Source: Candidatus Omnitrophota bacterium
Lineage (GTDB): Bacteria; Omnitrophota; Gorgyraeia; 2-02-FULL-51-18; JAGOUK01
DNA length: 5,972 bases
Assembly: GCA_015231685.1 (NCBI GenBank)
Contig: JADGBA010000078.1
Coordinates: 1 to 5,972, forward strand
Direction of reading: 5' to 3'
In this document: in pieces, positions 1-5,857 of the stretch
Numbering within the stretch: the stretch's first letter is position 1
Layout of the letters: every line of letters starts with the position of its first letter
Notes under the pieces: generated by a model
The model's database searches: none
Told to the model about the DNA's origin: nothing
What the model saw: the letters and a program-made list of their open reading frames with translations, nothing else
Position numbers and translations under genes: made by a program

Positions 1-1
1 G

Positions 2-727
2 GCCAATGATCTTTATGATGCCGGAGGAATGCGTCTTGTGGCGAAACGGCTTTTGGATCTAAAAAAGCTCAATGCCGGCTGCATGACCGTGACCACGCGG
101 CGGATCGGCGCGGAGGCCAAATCAGCGGTCGAGACGGAAGGGCAGGAAGTGCTTCGTCCGGTTGGCCGTCCCCGGAGGGAATCCGGGTCGCTGGTGATTC
201 TCAAAGGCAACCTCGCTCCGGACGGAGCGGTCATCAAAGTTTCTGCGGAGATGAGATCTTTTCATACGGGTCCGGCGCGGGTGTTTGACAGCGAGGAGGC
301 CGCCTTCAAGGCGGTCAAGGCCAAGCGGATCAAAGCGGGTGACGTGATGGTCATTCGTTATGAAGGTCCTGCCGGAGGGCCGGGCATGCGCGAGATGCTT
401 GGTGTGACGGCGGCCCTGGTAGGCGAGGGGTTGGGCGATTCCGTGGCACTGATCACGGACGGCCGCTTTTCGGGCGCCACTCACGGCCTGATGGTGGGTC
501 ACGTTGCCCCGGAAGCGGCGCGCGGGGGCCCCATCGCTGCGCTGGCTGACGGCGATAGGGTGACCATTGATCTTTCGGGCCGCGTTCTCAGTGTGGACTT
601 GAACGCCGCCCAAATCAAACGCCGGCTTCATCAATCCAGACCGCCGCGGCCGCTTTACACTACAGGAGTGATGGCCAAATACGCCAAGCTTGTCGGTTCC
701 GCCTCCCAAGGGGCGATAACAAGCTGA
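2..727 (+). CDS. ilvD: Dihydroxy-acid dehydratase, C-terminal part (5' truncated by window)
   Basis: IlvD dehydrates 2,3-dihydroxy-3-methylbutanoate (or -pentanoate) to the 2-keto acid in cytoplasmic valine, isoleucine and leucine synthesis, using an Fe-S cluster and Mg2+. The frame is open from base 2, so the gene begins upstream. About 241 C-terminal residues are visible out of the roughly 550-575 usual for the family; the cluster cysteines lie in the missing part. The visible part matches the family end to end: LVILKGNLAPDGAVIKVS, GPARVFDSEEAAFKAV, GDVMVIRYEGPAGGPGMREM, then ALITDGRFSGATHG (Ser codon at 470-472 is the catalytic serine position), GHVAPEAARGGPIA, and the terminal KYAKLVGSASQGAIT. 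TVTT replaces the more usual TVTG near base 83, a small deviation. The IlvD/Edd family also contains sugar-acid dehydratases, but the C-terminal wording fits true IlvD. The next gene starts 9 bases after the TGA, in the same frame. Confidence 0.95.
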   Translation, partial: ANDLYDAGGMRLVAKRLLDLKKLNAGCMTVTTRRIGAEAKSAVETEGQEVLRPVGRPRRESGSLVILKGNLAPDGAVIKVSAEMRSFHTGPARVFDSEEAAFKAVKAKRIKAGDVMVIRYEGPAGGPGMREMLGVTAALVGEGLGDSVALITDGRFSGATHGLMVGHVAPEAARGGPIAALADGDRVTIDLSGRVLSVDLNAAQIKRRLHQSRPPRPLYTTGVMAKYAKLVGSASQGAITS

Positions 728-728
728 C

Positions 729-734
729 GGGAGG
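729..734 (+). promoter_or_regulatory. Ribosome binding site with short spacing, reductase gene
   Basis: GGGAGG lies just after the ilvD stop and only two bases before the ATG at 737, tighter than the usual 5-9 bases. No other start fits: the ilvD stop blocks this frame upstream, and the protein's first beta strand (MRFFVTG) begins at this ATG. Initiation may depend partly on ribosomes finishing ilvD nine bases upstream. Confidence 0.55.
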
Positions 735-736
735 AT

Positions 737-1648
737 ATGCGCTTTTTTGTTACGGGTATCCAGGGACTGGTTGGCTGGAATCTCTACCGGCACCTTCGTC
801 AGCGTTATGAAACCCGAGGGTTTGCGCGGACTCGGCGCGGGACACCGGGATCGATGTGGTACGAGGATCTTGTTGAGGATTACCGGGACATCCGGCGGAT
901 CGTTCGTGATTTTTCTCCGGATGTCATCATTCATGCCCAGGCGATGTGCAATCTCGACCTTTGCGAAATCAAACCCGACAAGACCCGTCAGATCAATATC
1001 GAAACAACGCGCTGGCTTCTGGACGCCGCCCGTCCCGAGAAACGGCGCTTTGTGCATCTCTCGACGGAGCACGTGTTCTCCGGACAAAAGGGCCGTTATC
1101 GTGAAGAGGACCCGGTGGATCCGATTTCTGTCTACGGACGAAGCCGCGCCGACGCAGAAGAGCTTGTCCGCGGGGAATGCACGATGGCGCTCATTATCCG
1201 CCCGGGCCTCATGATCGGGCCGAGCATGCAAAAAAAAATCGGTTTGCACGACTTCCTGAAGAAGCGGCTGCTTCGCGGCGCGGAGACGACCTATTTTGTG
1301 GACGAGATCCGCTCTCCGATCTCCTCCGAGGATCTCTTTGAAGGGGTGCTGCATTTGATTCTTGAGGGTGCTTCGGGCACGTATCATGTGGCGGGCGCCG
1401 ACCGGTTGTCCCGGTACGAACTCTCCATGGCGCTGGCGCGGGCCTGGGGACTGGAACCTTTGATCCGTCCGGCTTCGCGATTAACCGATTCGATTCCACG
1501 GATCGGGGATTGCACTCTGGATTCGTCCAAGGCGGCGCGCGCCGGGTGGCGTGTTCCGCGGCTGGATATAGGCCGGATTGTGCGGACGATTGCCCAGGGT
1601 GATCGCCCGGCGGAATGTGACGGCCTGCTTTCGGGGGCGGTCGCGTGA
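737..1648 (+). CDS. RmlD-like NAD(P)-dependent sugar-nucleotide reductase/epimerase (extended SDR)
   Basis: A 303-residue Rossmann-fold protein of the RmlD substrate-binding/extended SDR family, whose members reduce dTDP-4-keto-6-deoxy sugars or act on related substrates; the substrate here is unknown. The dinucleotide-binding motif TGIQGLVG is at residues 6-13, right at the N-terminus. The NLDLCEIKPDKTRQIN segment matches the family's xVDxCE..P....xN region. LSTEHVFSGQKGRYREEDP corresponds to the usual STDYVFDG...Y.E.D and carries the active-site Ser/Thr. The catalytic Tyr is Y133 in VYGRSR, but the usual Lys four residues on (YxxxK) is Arg137. The C-terminus has the expected LDSSKA...GW..P pattern. 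No signal peptide or membrane segment is apparent, so it is probably cytoplasmic. A run of nine A (1230-1238) lies inside the gene. The stop overlaps the next start by four bases (GTGA), so the two are probably co-translated. No sugar-nucleotide or polysaccharide genes are nearby to support a dTDP-rhamnose role. Confidence 0.85.
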   Translation: MRFFVTGIQGLVGWNLYRHLRQRYETRGFARTRRGTPGSMWYEDLVEDYRDIRRIVRDFSPDVIIHAQAMCNLDLCEIKPDKTRQINIETTRWLLDAARPEKRRFVHLSTEHVFSGQKGRYREEDPVDPISVYGRSRADAEELVRGECTMALIIRPGLMIGPSMQKKIGLHDFLKKRLLRGAETTYFVDEIRSPISSEDLFEGVLHLILEGASGTYHVAGADRLSRYELSMALARAWGLEPLIRPASRLTDSIPRIGDCTLDSSKAARAGWRVPRLDIGRIVRTIAQGDRPAECDGLLSGAVA

Positions 1649-2382
1649 AGATCCTGAGCTTTAACGTCTGGGGGGCATACGGCCCTGATCCCGATGCTCG
1701 GCTGGAATTCGCCTCCTCCGAAATCATGCGCCTGGACGCGGATCTTTTGTGTCTGCAGGAGGCCACGAATGCTGTCTTTGTGGAGCGCTTGAGCCGTGAG
1801 TTCGGCTCGGCACCGGCCGCGGCGGTACGTGACGGCGTGGGGCTGGTTATCTTTTCACGTCTGCCGGTCCGTTCAAGCGGTTCTGCGGAATTTACAAGCC
1901 GCTCATCTCTGGAGCGGTATGACCGAAAGTTTGTCTGGGCGGTCGTCGCGGGTGGCAACGGAGAAGAGTTCCTGGTAGCCAACACCCATCTCTCATGGAA
2001 GGCCGAAGATGAAGCTACGCGTACAGCCCAGGCGGCGGAGCTTCTGGCATTCGGCATTTCGCGGAAGCTGCCGATGGTTTTTTGCGGGGACTTTAACTGT
2101 GAATTCAGATCGAAGCCGCTGGCGGCGCTCGCGCGTGCGGGCTTCTCGGATGCTCTTGAAGGTACCGCTCACGAGTTTCGGCCCAGCTGGGACAACCGCA
2201 ATCCCTTCATTCAATCGCACAAGTCTACCTTCCCGAACCGGCGGGTTGATCTCATCCTGACGGATGCGGCGTTTCGCCGCCGTTATCCCCGCAACCATGC
2301 GGAAGTGGTCCTGGACCGGGTGGACGGCCGGGGAGTGTTTCCTTCGGACCACTACGGGGTGCTGGCCGAGTTCGATACTTGA
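1645..2382 (+). CDS. Endonuclease/exonuclease/phosphatase (EEP) family hydrolase
   Basis: A 245-residue protein made of one complete EEP domain (the DNase I/exonuclease III/inositol phosphatase fold), Mg2+-dependent enzymes that cleave phosphoester bonds. The active-site set appears intact: N7 in LSFNVWG, E39 in LCLQEA, H115 in ANTHLS, D149 and N151 in CGDFNCE, D202 in RRVDLILTD, and D235-H236 in the terminal PSDHYGV. RPSWDNRNPF before RRVDLI resembles the W-D...R-x-D pattern of many small EEP hydrolases. No leader peptide or extra domain is seen, so it is probably cytoplasmic. The substrate (nucleic acid, phospholipid, sugar phosphate) cannot be told from sequence. The GTG start at 1645 overlaps the reductase stop as GTGA; the MKILSFN beginning is the family's first beta strand, and a G-rich stretch (GGGGGCGG, 1633-1640) may act as ribosome binding site. 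The stop TGA is in frame with the downstream amidohydrolase. Confidence 0.9.
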   Translation: MKILSFNVWGAYGPDPDARLEFASSEIMRLDADLLCLQEATNAVFVERLSREFGSAPAAAVRDGVGLVIFSRLPVRSSGSAEFTSRSSLERYDRKFVWAVVAGGNGEEFLVANTHLSWKAEDEATRTAQAAELLAFGISRKLPMVFCGDFNCEFRSKPLAALARAGFSDALEGTAHEFRPSWDNRNPFIQSHKSTFPNRRVDLILTDAAFRRRYPRNHAEVVLDRVDGRGVFPSDHYGVLAEFDT

Positions 2383-2412
2383 CGAATTCCGTTCAGCGGA
2401 CGTAACCTTAAA
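2380..2412 (+). other. Short junction between EEP and amidohydrolase genes, in-frame across one TGA
   Basis: The 30 bases after the EEP stop contain no further stop in that frame, and the next gene's GTG at 2413 is in the same frame. No clear Shine-Dalgarno sequence precedes GTG 2413 or ATG 2419. A four-base-pair hairpin (TCCG 2388-2391 with CGGA 2397-2400, loop TTCAG) is present but too weak, and without a T-tract, to be called a terminator. This is the longest non-coding stretch in the window. Confidence 0.6.
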
Positions 2413-3132
2413 GTGATTATGATCGATCTACGTTGCTATATCGGAAAGGGCTCCGACGGTACCGCTTCGGACTCCGGACAGCTACTCCAACATATGGACG
2501 CGCTCGGAATCCGGGAGACGTATTTGACGCCGTTTTCCCGGGAGGACGGCGTGCGATATGCGGAGGCCAACGACGAGGTGCTCGAGGTGTGCCGCAAGTT
2601 CCCCGGACGTTTCCGCGCCTGGGCGAGGGTCCAGCCCAAGTTGGGGCGGGCGGCGGCGGACGAAGTCCGGCGGTGCCGTGACGCCGGCGCCGCGGGTGTG
2701 TTTCTTCAGCCTCAAGCGGACACCTTTTATATCGAAAACTGTCTGGATATTTTCAAAATCGCGGATGTCGGCGGATTTCCGGTGATGCTGCACACAGATC
2801 ATCGGCCGAATGCCCATCCCCAATACTGGGAGGGGGTGTTCGAAAAATTCCATCGCGTCCGGTTTTTGCTCGCCCACGGGGGCAAAGACCATTACATGGA
2901 GGCGGCCGATATCGCCCGCCGGCTGGACAACGTGTTTTTGGACACGGCCGCAATGCCTCTGGAACGTACCCGTCAGGCCGTTGAGGCGGCCGGCATCGGG
3001 AAGGTGTTGTTTTGTTCCGATGCGCCTTATTCCCACGCGGCTCTGGAAAAGCTCAAATATGAGCTCCTGGCACCGGGAGAGGCCGGACTTAGAGGAATCT
3101 TCGAAGAAAATTCCAGGCGGTTTTTTTTATGA
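2413..3132 (+). CDS. Amidohydrolase-fold (Amidohydro_2 type) protein lacking the HxH metal motif
   Basis: A 239-residue TIM-barrel protein resembling the Amidohydro_2 family of metal-dependent hydrolases and decarboxylases; function unknown. The overall plan fits: a first strand IDLRCYIG, a segment FPGRFRAWARVQP typical of the family's P.RF.g.a.v.P, VMLHTDHR (H127), the strand RFLLAHGG (H155), and LFCSDAPYS (D203) near the C-terminus, ending IFEENSRRFF as the family's ...i..eNa.rlf does. The N-terminal HxH, which normally binds metal, reads R7-C8-Y9 instead, so the metal centre is changed or lost; H127, H155 and D203 remain. At 239 residues it is at the short end of the family. The start could be GTG 2413 or ATG 2419; neither has a good ribosome binding site, and only two residues are at stake. 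The stop overlaps the cstA start (ATGA), and the 3' end carries the cstA ribosome binding site. No signal peptide is seen. Confidence 0.8.
   Translation: MIMIDLRCYIGKGSDGTASDSGQLLQHMDALGIRETYLTPFSREDGVRYAEANDEVLEVCRKFPGRFRAWARVQPKLGRAAADEVRRCRDAGAAGVFLQPQADTFYIENCLDIFKIADVGGFPVMLHTDHRPNAHPQYWEGVFEKFHRVRFLLAHGGKDHYMEAADIARRLDNVFLDTAAMPLERTRQAVEAAGIGKVLFCSDAPYSHAALEKLKYELLAPGEAGLRGIFEENSRRFFL
3115..3120 (+). promoter_or_regulatory. Ribosome binding site for cstA-like gene
   Basis: AGGCGG sits eight bases before the ATG at 3129, separated from it by a pure T8 tract. It is embedded in the last codons of the amidohydrolase gene (the RR of the terminal RRFFL). This supports the 3129 start and translation coupled to the upstream gene. 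Confidence 0.6.
3123..3129 (+). other. Candidate -1 slippery heptamer T_TTT_TTA at the amidohydrolase stop
   Basis: In the amidohydrolase frame the bases read T TTT TTA, an X_XXY_YYZ heptamer in the correct phase, directly followed by the TGA stop. A -1 slip here would skip the stop and continue exactly into the cstA-like frame at its ATG, joining the two proteins. The T8 tract (3121-3128) is also a possible transcriptional slippage site. No stimulatory hairpin or correctly spaced internal Shine-Dalgarno was identified, so use as a frameshift signal is unproven. Confidence 0.3.
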
Positions 3133-4775
3133 ATGCGCTGGTTCTTCTCGTTTTTTCCGCAGCCGGTTTGTGGGCGGGCTACCATTGGGTCGGCCGGTTT
3201 CTGGAGCGGTGTTTTGGCGTTGACCCGACACGTTTGACACCGGCGCACACTCTGAGGGATGGCTCGGATTTTGAGCCGGCCCGGAACGCGTGGGTGCTTT
3301 TTGGCCACCACTTCGCCTCCATTGCGGGCGCCGGTCCGGTCGTGGGGCCGGCACTGGCGGTGATTTATTGGGGGTGGGGTCCGGCAATTTTGTGGCTTGT
3401 GCTGGGATCGGTTTTTATGGGAGGGGTGGCGGATTTTGCCTCCCTGTTTGTGAGTGTTCGCAATGACGGCGCTTCGGTGGCGCGCATTGCGGGGATTGAG
3501 ATTTCTGCACGGGCACGGATTTTTTTGAGTCTGTTTCTCTGGGTGGCGCTTATTCTCGTGATCGGGGTTTTTGCCATCTTTGGGGCAAAGACGCTGATTC
3601 AGGAACCGGACGCGGTGATTCCTTCGTTCGGACTGATCCCGGTGGCCGTTTTGACGGGGTGGCTCCTTTACCGGACGCGGTTGCCCAATCTGATCGCCAC
3701 CGGAGCGGGACTGATTTTTTTGGGGGCGCTTCTTGTGGCCGGTTCGCGCTTTCCTCTCCATCTGACCGGCGTCGGGCCGTGGGATTCCCAAACGGTTTGG
3801 TTGATCATTCTTTTTGTGTACTGTTTTGTCGCTTCCGTGATCCCGGTGCAGGTTCTTCTGCAGCCCCGGGATTATCTTGCGAGTTTTTTGCTTCTTGCGG
3901 TGGTTGGCATCGGACTTGTGAGTATCGCGTGGGTTCACCCTTCGATGCTCTCGGGCGCGATCGAGAAGGCGGATCCTCTGGTGACGACAGGGGCCGGCCC
4001 TCTATGGCCGATGCTTTTTGTGACGGTGGCGTGCGGGGCGATTTCGGGTTTTCATGCCGTGGTGTCCAGCGGTACATCTTCCAAACAGATCGCGTCCGAA
4101 GCGCATATCCGCCCGATCGGTTACGGAGCCATGCTTACCGAATCCCTTCTGGGCGTGATTGTGGTGATTGCAGTGGGTGCGGGGCTTTCCCGGGTGGATG
4201 CCGCGGCGGCGCTTAAAAGCGGCGGTCCGATCAGCGTTTTTAGCCGCGGCTACGGCAATCTATCGGCCTGGTTAATGGGGGATTACGGGCGGGCGTTCGC
4301 GGTTCTGGGTTTGAACGCTTTTATTCTCACGACGCTCGACACTTGCACGCGTATCACGCGCTACATCACCACCGAATGCTTCGGGTTGCGCAACAAGTAC
4401 GCAGCTACGGCCATCGTCGTCGGCGCAGGTGCATTCCTGGCCTTTTCCGGAAAATGGAATCTTCTTTGGCCCGTGTTCGGCACGGCCAATCAGCTGATTG
4501 CCGCAGTGGCGCTGCTCCTTGCCGGGTGCTGGCTCGCCAACCGGGGCGTCATGGCCTGGTTTGCTTTTATTCCCGCAGGCGTCATGCTTTTGATTACGCT
4601 CAGCGCCTTTGTGATCCAGCTTCGGCAGTCGATTTTTTATTCCGGTTCTGACGTCGCGGCGCGTCCGGACTGGATGCTGACAAGTCTGACCGCGGGCCTG
4701 ATTGTTCTTGAATTGATTTTTGTCGCCGAGACATTATCGGTCTGGTCGCGACGGAGTGCCGGGAGGCGATTGTGA
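3129..4775 (+). CDS. cstA: CstA-family carbon starvation protein / small-solute membrane transporter
   Basis: A 548-residue, highly hydrophobic inner-membrane protein of the CstA family, whose characterised members import pyruvate (E. coli BtsT, CstA) or are implicated in peptide uptake. Hydrophobic stretches recur along the whole length (for example around residues 3-20, 84-108, 131-152, 168-180, 187-205, 221-242, 249-268, 291-305, 338-352, 390-402, 424-438, 447-470, 475-496, 517-535). Family signatures are clear: GHHFASIAGAGPVVGPALA from residue 59, LQPRDYLASFLL (residues 244-255), SGFHAVVSSGTSSKQI (306-321), TTLDTCTRITRYI (401-413) and LWPVFGTANQLIA (446-458). It is shorter than E. coli CstA (about 700 residues), as in many other bacteria with short CstA homologues. 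The start is ATG 3129, overlapping the previous stop, with a Shine-Dalgarno eight bases upstream. The stop overlaps the deiminase start (GTGA). Substrate cannot be assigned; pyruvate or peptides are the family precedents. No linked sensor kinase/regulator pair is visible. Confidence 0.93.
   Translation: MNALVLLVFSAAGLWAGYHWVGRFLERCFGVDPTRLTPAHTLRDGSDFEPARNAWVLFGHHFASIAGAGPVVGPALAVIYWGWGPAILWLVLGSVFMGGVADFASLFVSVRNDGASVARIAGIEISARARIFLSLFLWVALILVIGVFAIFGAKTLIQEPDAVIPSFGLIPVAVLTGWLLYRTRLPNLIATGAGLIFLGALLVAGSRFPLHLTGVGPWDSQTVWLIILFVYCFVASVIPVQVLLQPRDYLASFLLLAVVGIGLVSIAWVHPSMLSGAIEKADPLVTTGAGPLWPMLFVTVACGAISGFHAVVSSGTSSKQIASEAHIRPIGYGAMLTESLLGVIVVIAVGAGLSRVDAAAALKSGGPISVFSRGYGNLSAWLMGDYGRAFAVLGLNAFILTTLDTCTRITRYITTECFGLRNKYAATAIVVGAGAFLAFSGKWNLLWPVFGTANQLIAAVALLLAGCWLANRGVMAWFAFIPAGVMLLITLSAFVIQLRQSIFYSGSDVAARPDWMLTSLTAGLIVLELIFVAETLSVWSRRSAGRRL
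4761..4766 (+). promoter_or_regulatory. Ribosome binding site deciding the deiminase GTG start
   Basis: GGGAGG is five bases before GTG 4772 and lies inside the last codons of the cstA-like gene (encoding the terminal AGRRL). It favours the GTG at 4772 over the in-frame ATG at 4808, which would begin the protein at the MPPEW motif. Confidence 0.7.
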
Positions 4776-5857
4776 ACGCCGGGACCCCGCGGGGCCAGGG
4801 ATACCGCATGCCGCCGGAATGGCATGCGCGGGAAGCGACCTGGATGGCCTGGCCCAAAGAATCCGACGTCTGGTCGGGAGGGATCGCCGAGGTTGAGGCC
4901 GCATTTCTCAAGATGATCGAGGTTCTTTCGGCCGATGAGGTTGTGCATCTTCTCGTGGATGATGCGGCGGCCCGGCGCCGCGCTTCAGGACTTCTTCGGG
5001 ATTCCGACGCGGATGCATCCAAGGTCCTCTTCCACGAAGTAGTGACGCGCGATGTGTGGGTGCGTGATTACGGGCCGAATTTTCTTATCGGAACGGAAAA
5101 GGCGCGTCCGGCCAAGGCGTGGAATCATTGGCGGTTCAATGCCTGGGGGAACAAATATCCGGAGCTTTTGCCGGACGGCGAAGTGAATGCGCATCTCGCG
5201 AAGGCGCTCCCCGAAACGTGCTTCAAGCCCGGGGTGGTTCTCGAGGGCGGATCAATTGATGTGGATGGAGAGGGGTTGTGCCTCACGACTGAGCAATGCC
5301 TGCTTCATCCGAACCGCAATGGCGGCTGGACGAAGGAGCAATGGGAGGAATGTCTCCGCGATTATCTCGGGGTAGCCGGGGTGCTGTGGCTCAAGGGCGG
5401 TATTGCCGGGGATGACACCGACGGTCATGTTGATGATGTGGCGCGTTTTGCGGGGCCGGGATTGGTTGTGGCGGCGGTGGAAGATGATCCGGAGGACGAT
5501 AACCATCTGGTCTTGACCGAAAACCGCCTTCGCCTGGGCGCCGCAAAGGACGGAGTTGGGAGGGAACTGGATATGATCACAGTTCCCATGCCCGAACCTC
5601 TTTTTGACGTGGACCGGCGATTGCCCGCGAGTTATCTCAACTTTTATATTGCCCCCAAGGCGGTGCTGGTGCCCGTCTTCGGATGCCGTCAGGATGTAAA
5701 GGCGCTCTCGACGCTGGGTTCTGTTTTTCGGGGAAGGAAAATGGTCGGAATCGACGCGCGGGTGCTGGTCAGAGGCATGGGTGCGGTTCACTGCGTGACA
5801 CATGAAGAGCCGTCCGTTTCTGCGGAATCGCCCACGGCCGGAAAAGGAAAAGGATGA
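4772..5857 (+). CDS. aguA: Agmatine deiminase family protein (porphyromonas-type PAD fold)
   Basis: A 361-residue enzyme of the agmatine deiminase/bacterial peptidyl-arginine deiminase family, full length for the group. Agmatine deiminase hydrolyses agmatine to N-carbamoylputrescine and ammonia in the cytoplasm, a step from arginine to putrescine. The sequence opens with YRMPPEWHAREATWMAWP, typical of AguA. The active-site motifs are all present: DVWVRDYGPNF at residues 94-104, LEGGSIDVDGEG, GDDTDGHVDDVARF with the catalytic His at H219 and Asp at D221, and MGAVHCVTHEEP with the nucleophile Cys341. The Cys motif reads GMGAVHC rather than the common GGGNIHC of well-studied agmatine deiminases, so a related guanidine substrate is possible. 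No signal peptide is seen, arguing against a secreted peptidylarginine deiminase. The GTG start overlaps the cstA stop. The C-terminal GKGKG tail seems to result from encoding the next gene's ribosome binding site. No aguB (N-carbamoylputrescine amidase) lies in the window. Confidence 0.9.
   Translation: MNAGTPRGQGYRMPPEWHAREATWMAWPKESDVWSGGIAEVEAAFLKMIEVLSADEVVHLLVDDAAARRRASGLLRDSDADASKVLFHEVVTRDVWVRDYGPNFLIGTEKARPAKAWNHWRFNAWGNKYPELLPDGEVNAHLAKALPETCFKPGVVLEGGSIDVDGEGLCLTTEQCLLHPNRNGGWTKEQWEECLRDYLGVAGVLWLKGGIAGDDTDGHVDDVARFAGPGLVVAAVEDDPEDDNHLVLTENRLRLGAAKDGVGRELDMITVPMPEPLFDVDRRLPASYLNFYIAPKAVLVPVFGCRQDVKALSTLGSVFRGRKMVGIDARVLVRGMGAVHCVTHEEPSVSAESPTAGKGKG
5844..5848 (+). promoter_or_regulatory. 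Ribosome binding site for TSUP permease gene
   Basis: AAGGA within the purine-rich end of the deiminase gene lies five bases before ATG 5854. A second AGG directly touches the ATG and is too close to work alone. It supports the ATGA overlap start. Confidence 0.55.

Noticed and set aside
122..1387. Long antisense open frame (421 codons, - strand) across ilvD and the reductase
   Set aside because: It lies opposite two well-supported genes, its translation resembles no family I recognise, and such frames are common opposite GC-rich coding DNA.
1209..2057. Antisense open frame (282 codons, - strand) opposite the reductase end and the EEP gene
   Set aside because: Overlaps fully supported genes, and its low-complexity Ser/Arg/Pro composition looks like a codon-bias shadow.
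2388..2400. Hairpin TCCG-TTCAG-CGGA after the EEP stop as a terminator or selenocysteine element
   Set aside because: Only four base pairs and no following T-tract, so not a terminator. The EEP domain is complete at the TGA, leaving no reason for selenocysteine insertion.
3121..3128. T8 tract as an intrinsic terminator tail
   Set aside because: No stable GC-rich hairpin directly precedes it that I can find, and it lies between a ribosome binding site and the start of the next operon gene.
3027..3938. Long antisense open frame (303 codons, - strand) opposite the cstA-like gene
   Set aside because: The translation is extremely rich in Lys, Arg, Asn, Pro and Gln, as expected from reversing codons for a hydrophobic membrane protein; no domain pattern.
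725..5857. TGA recoded as an amino acid, since all six complete stops in the window are TGA
   Set aside because: Four of the TGA stops are forced by the 4-base GTGA/ATGA overlaps. Each TGA comes exactly where the protein family should end, no TGA lies within a gene, and tryptophan and glycine columns use TGG and GGN normally.
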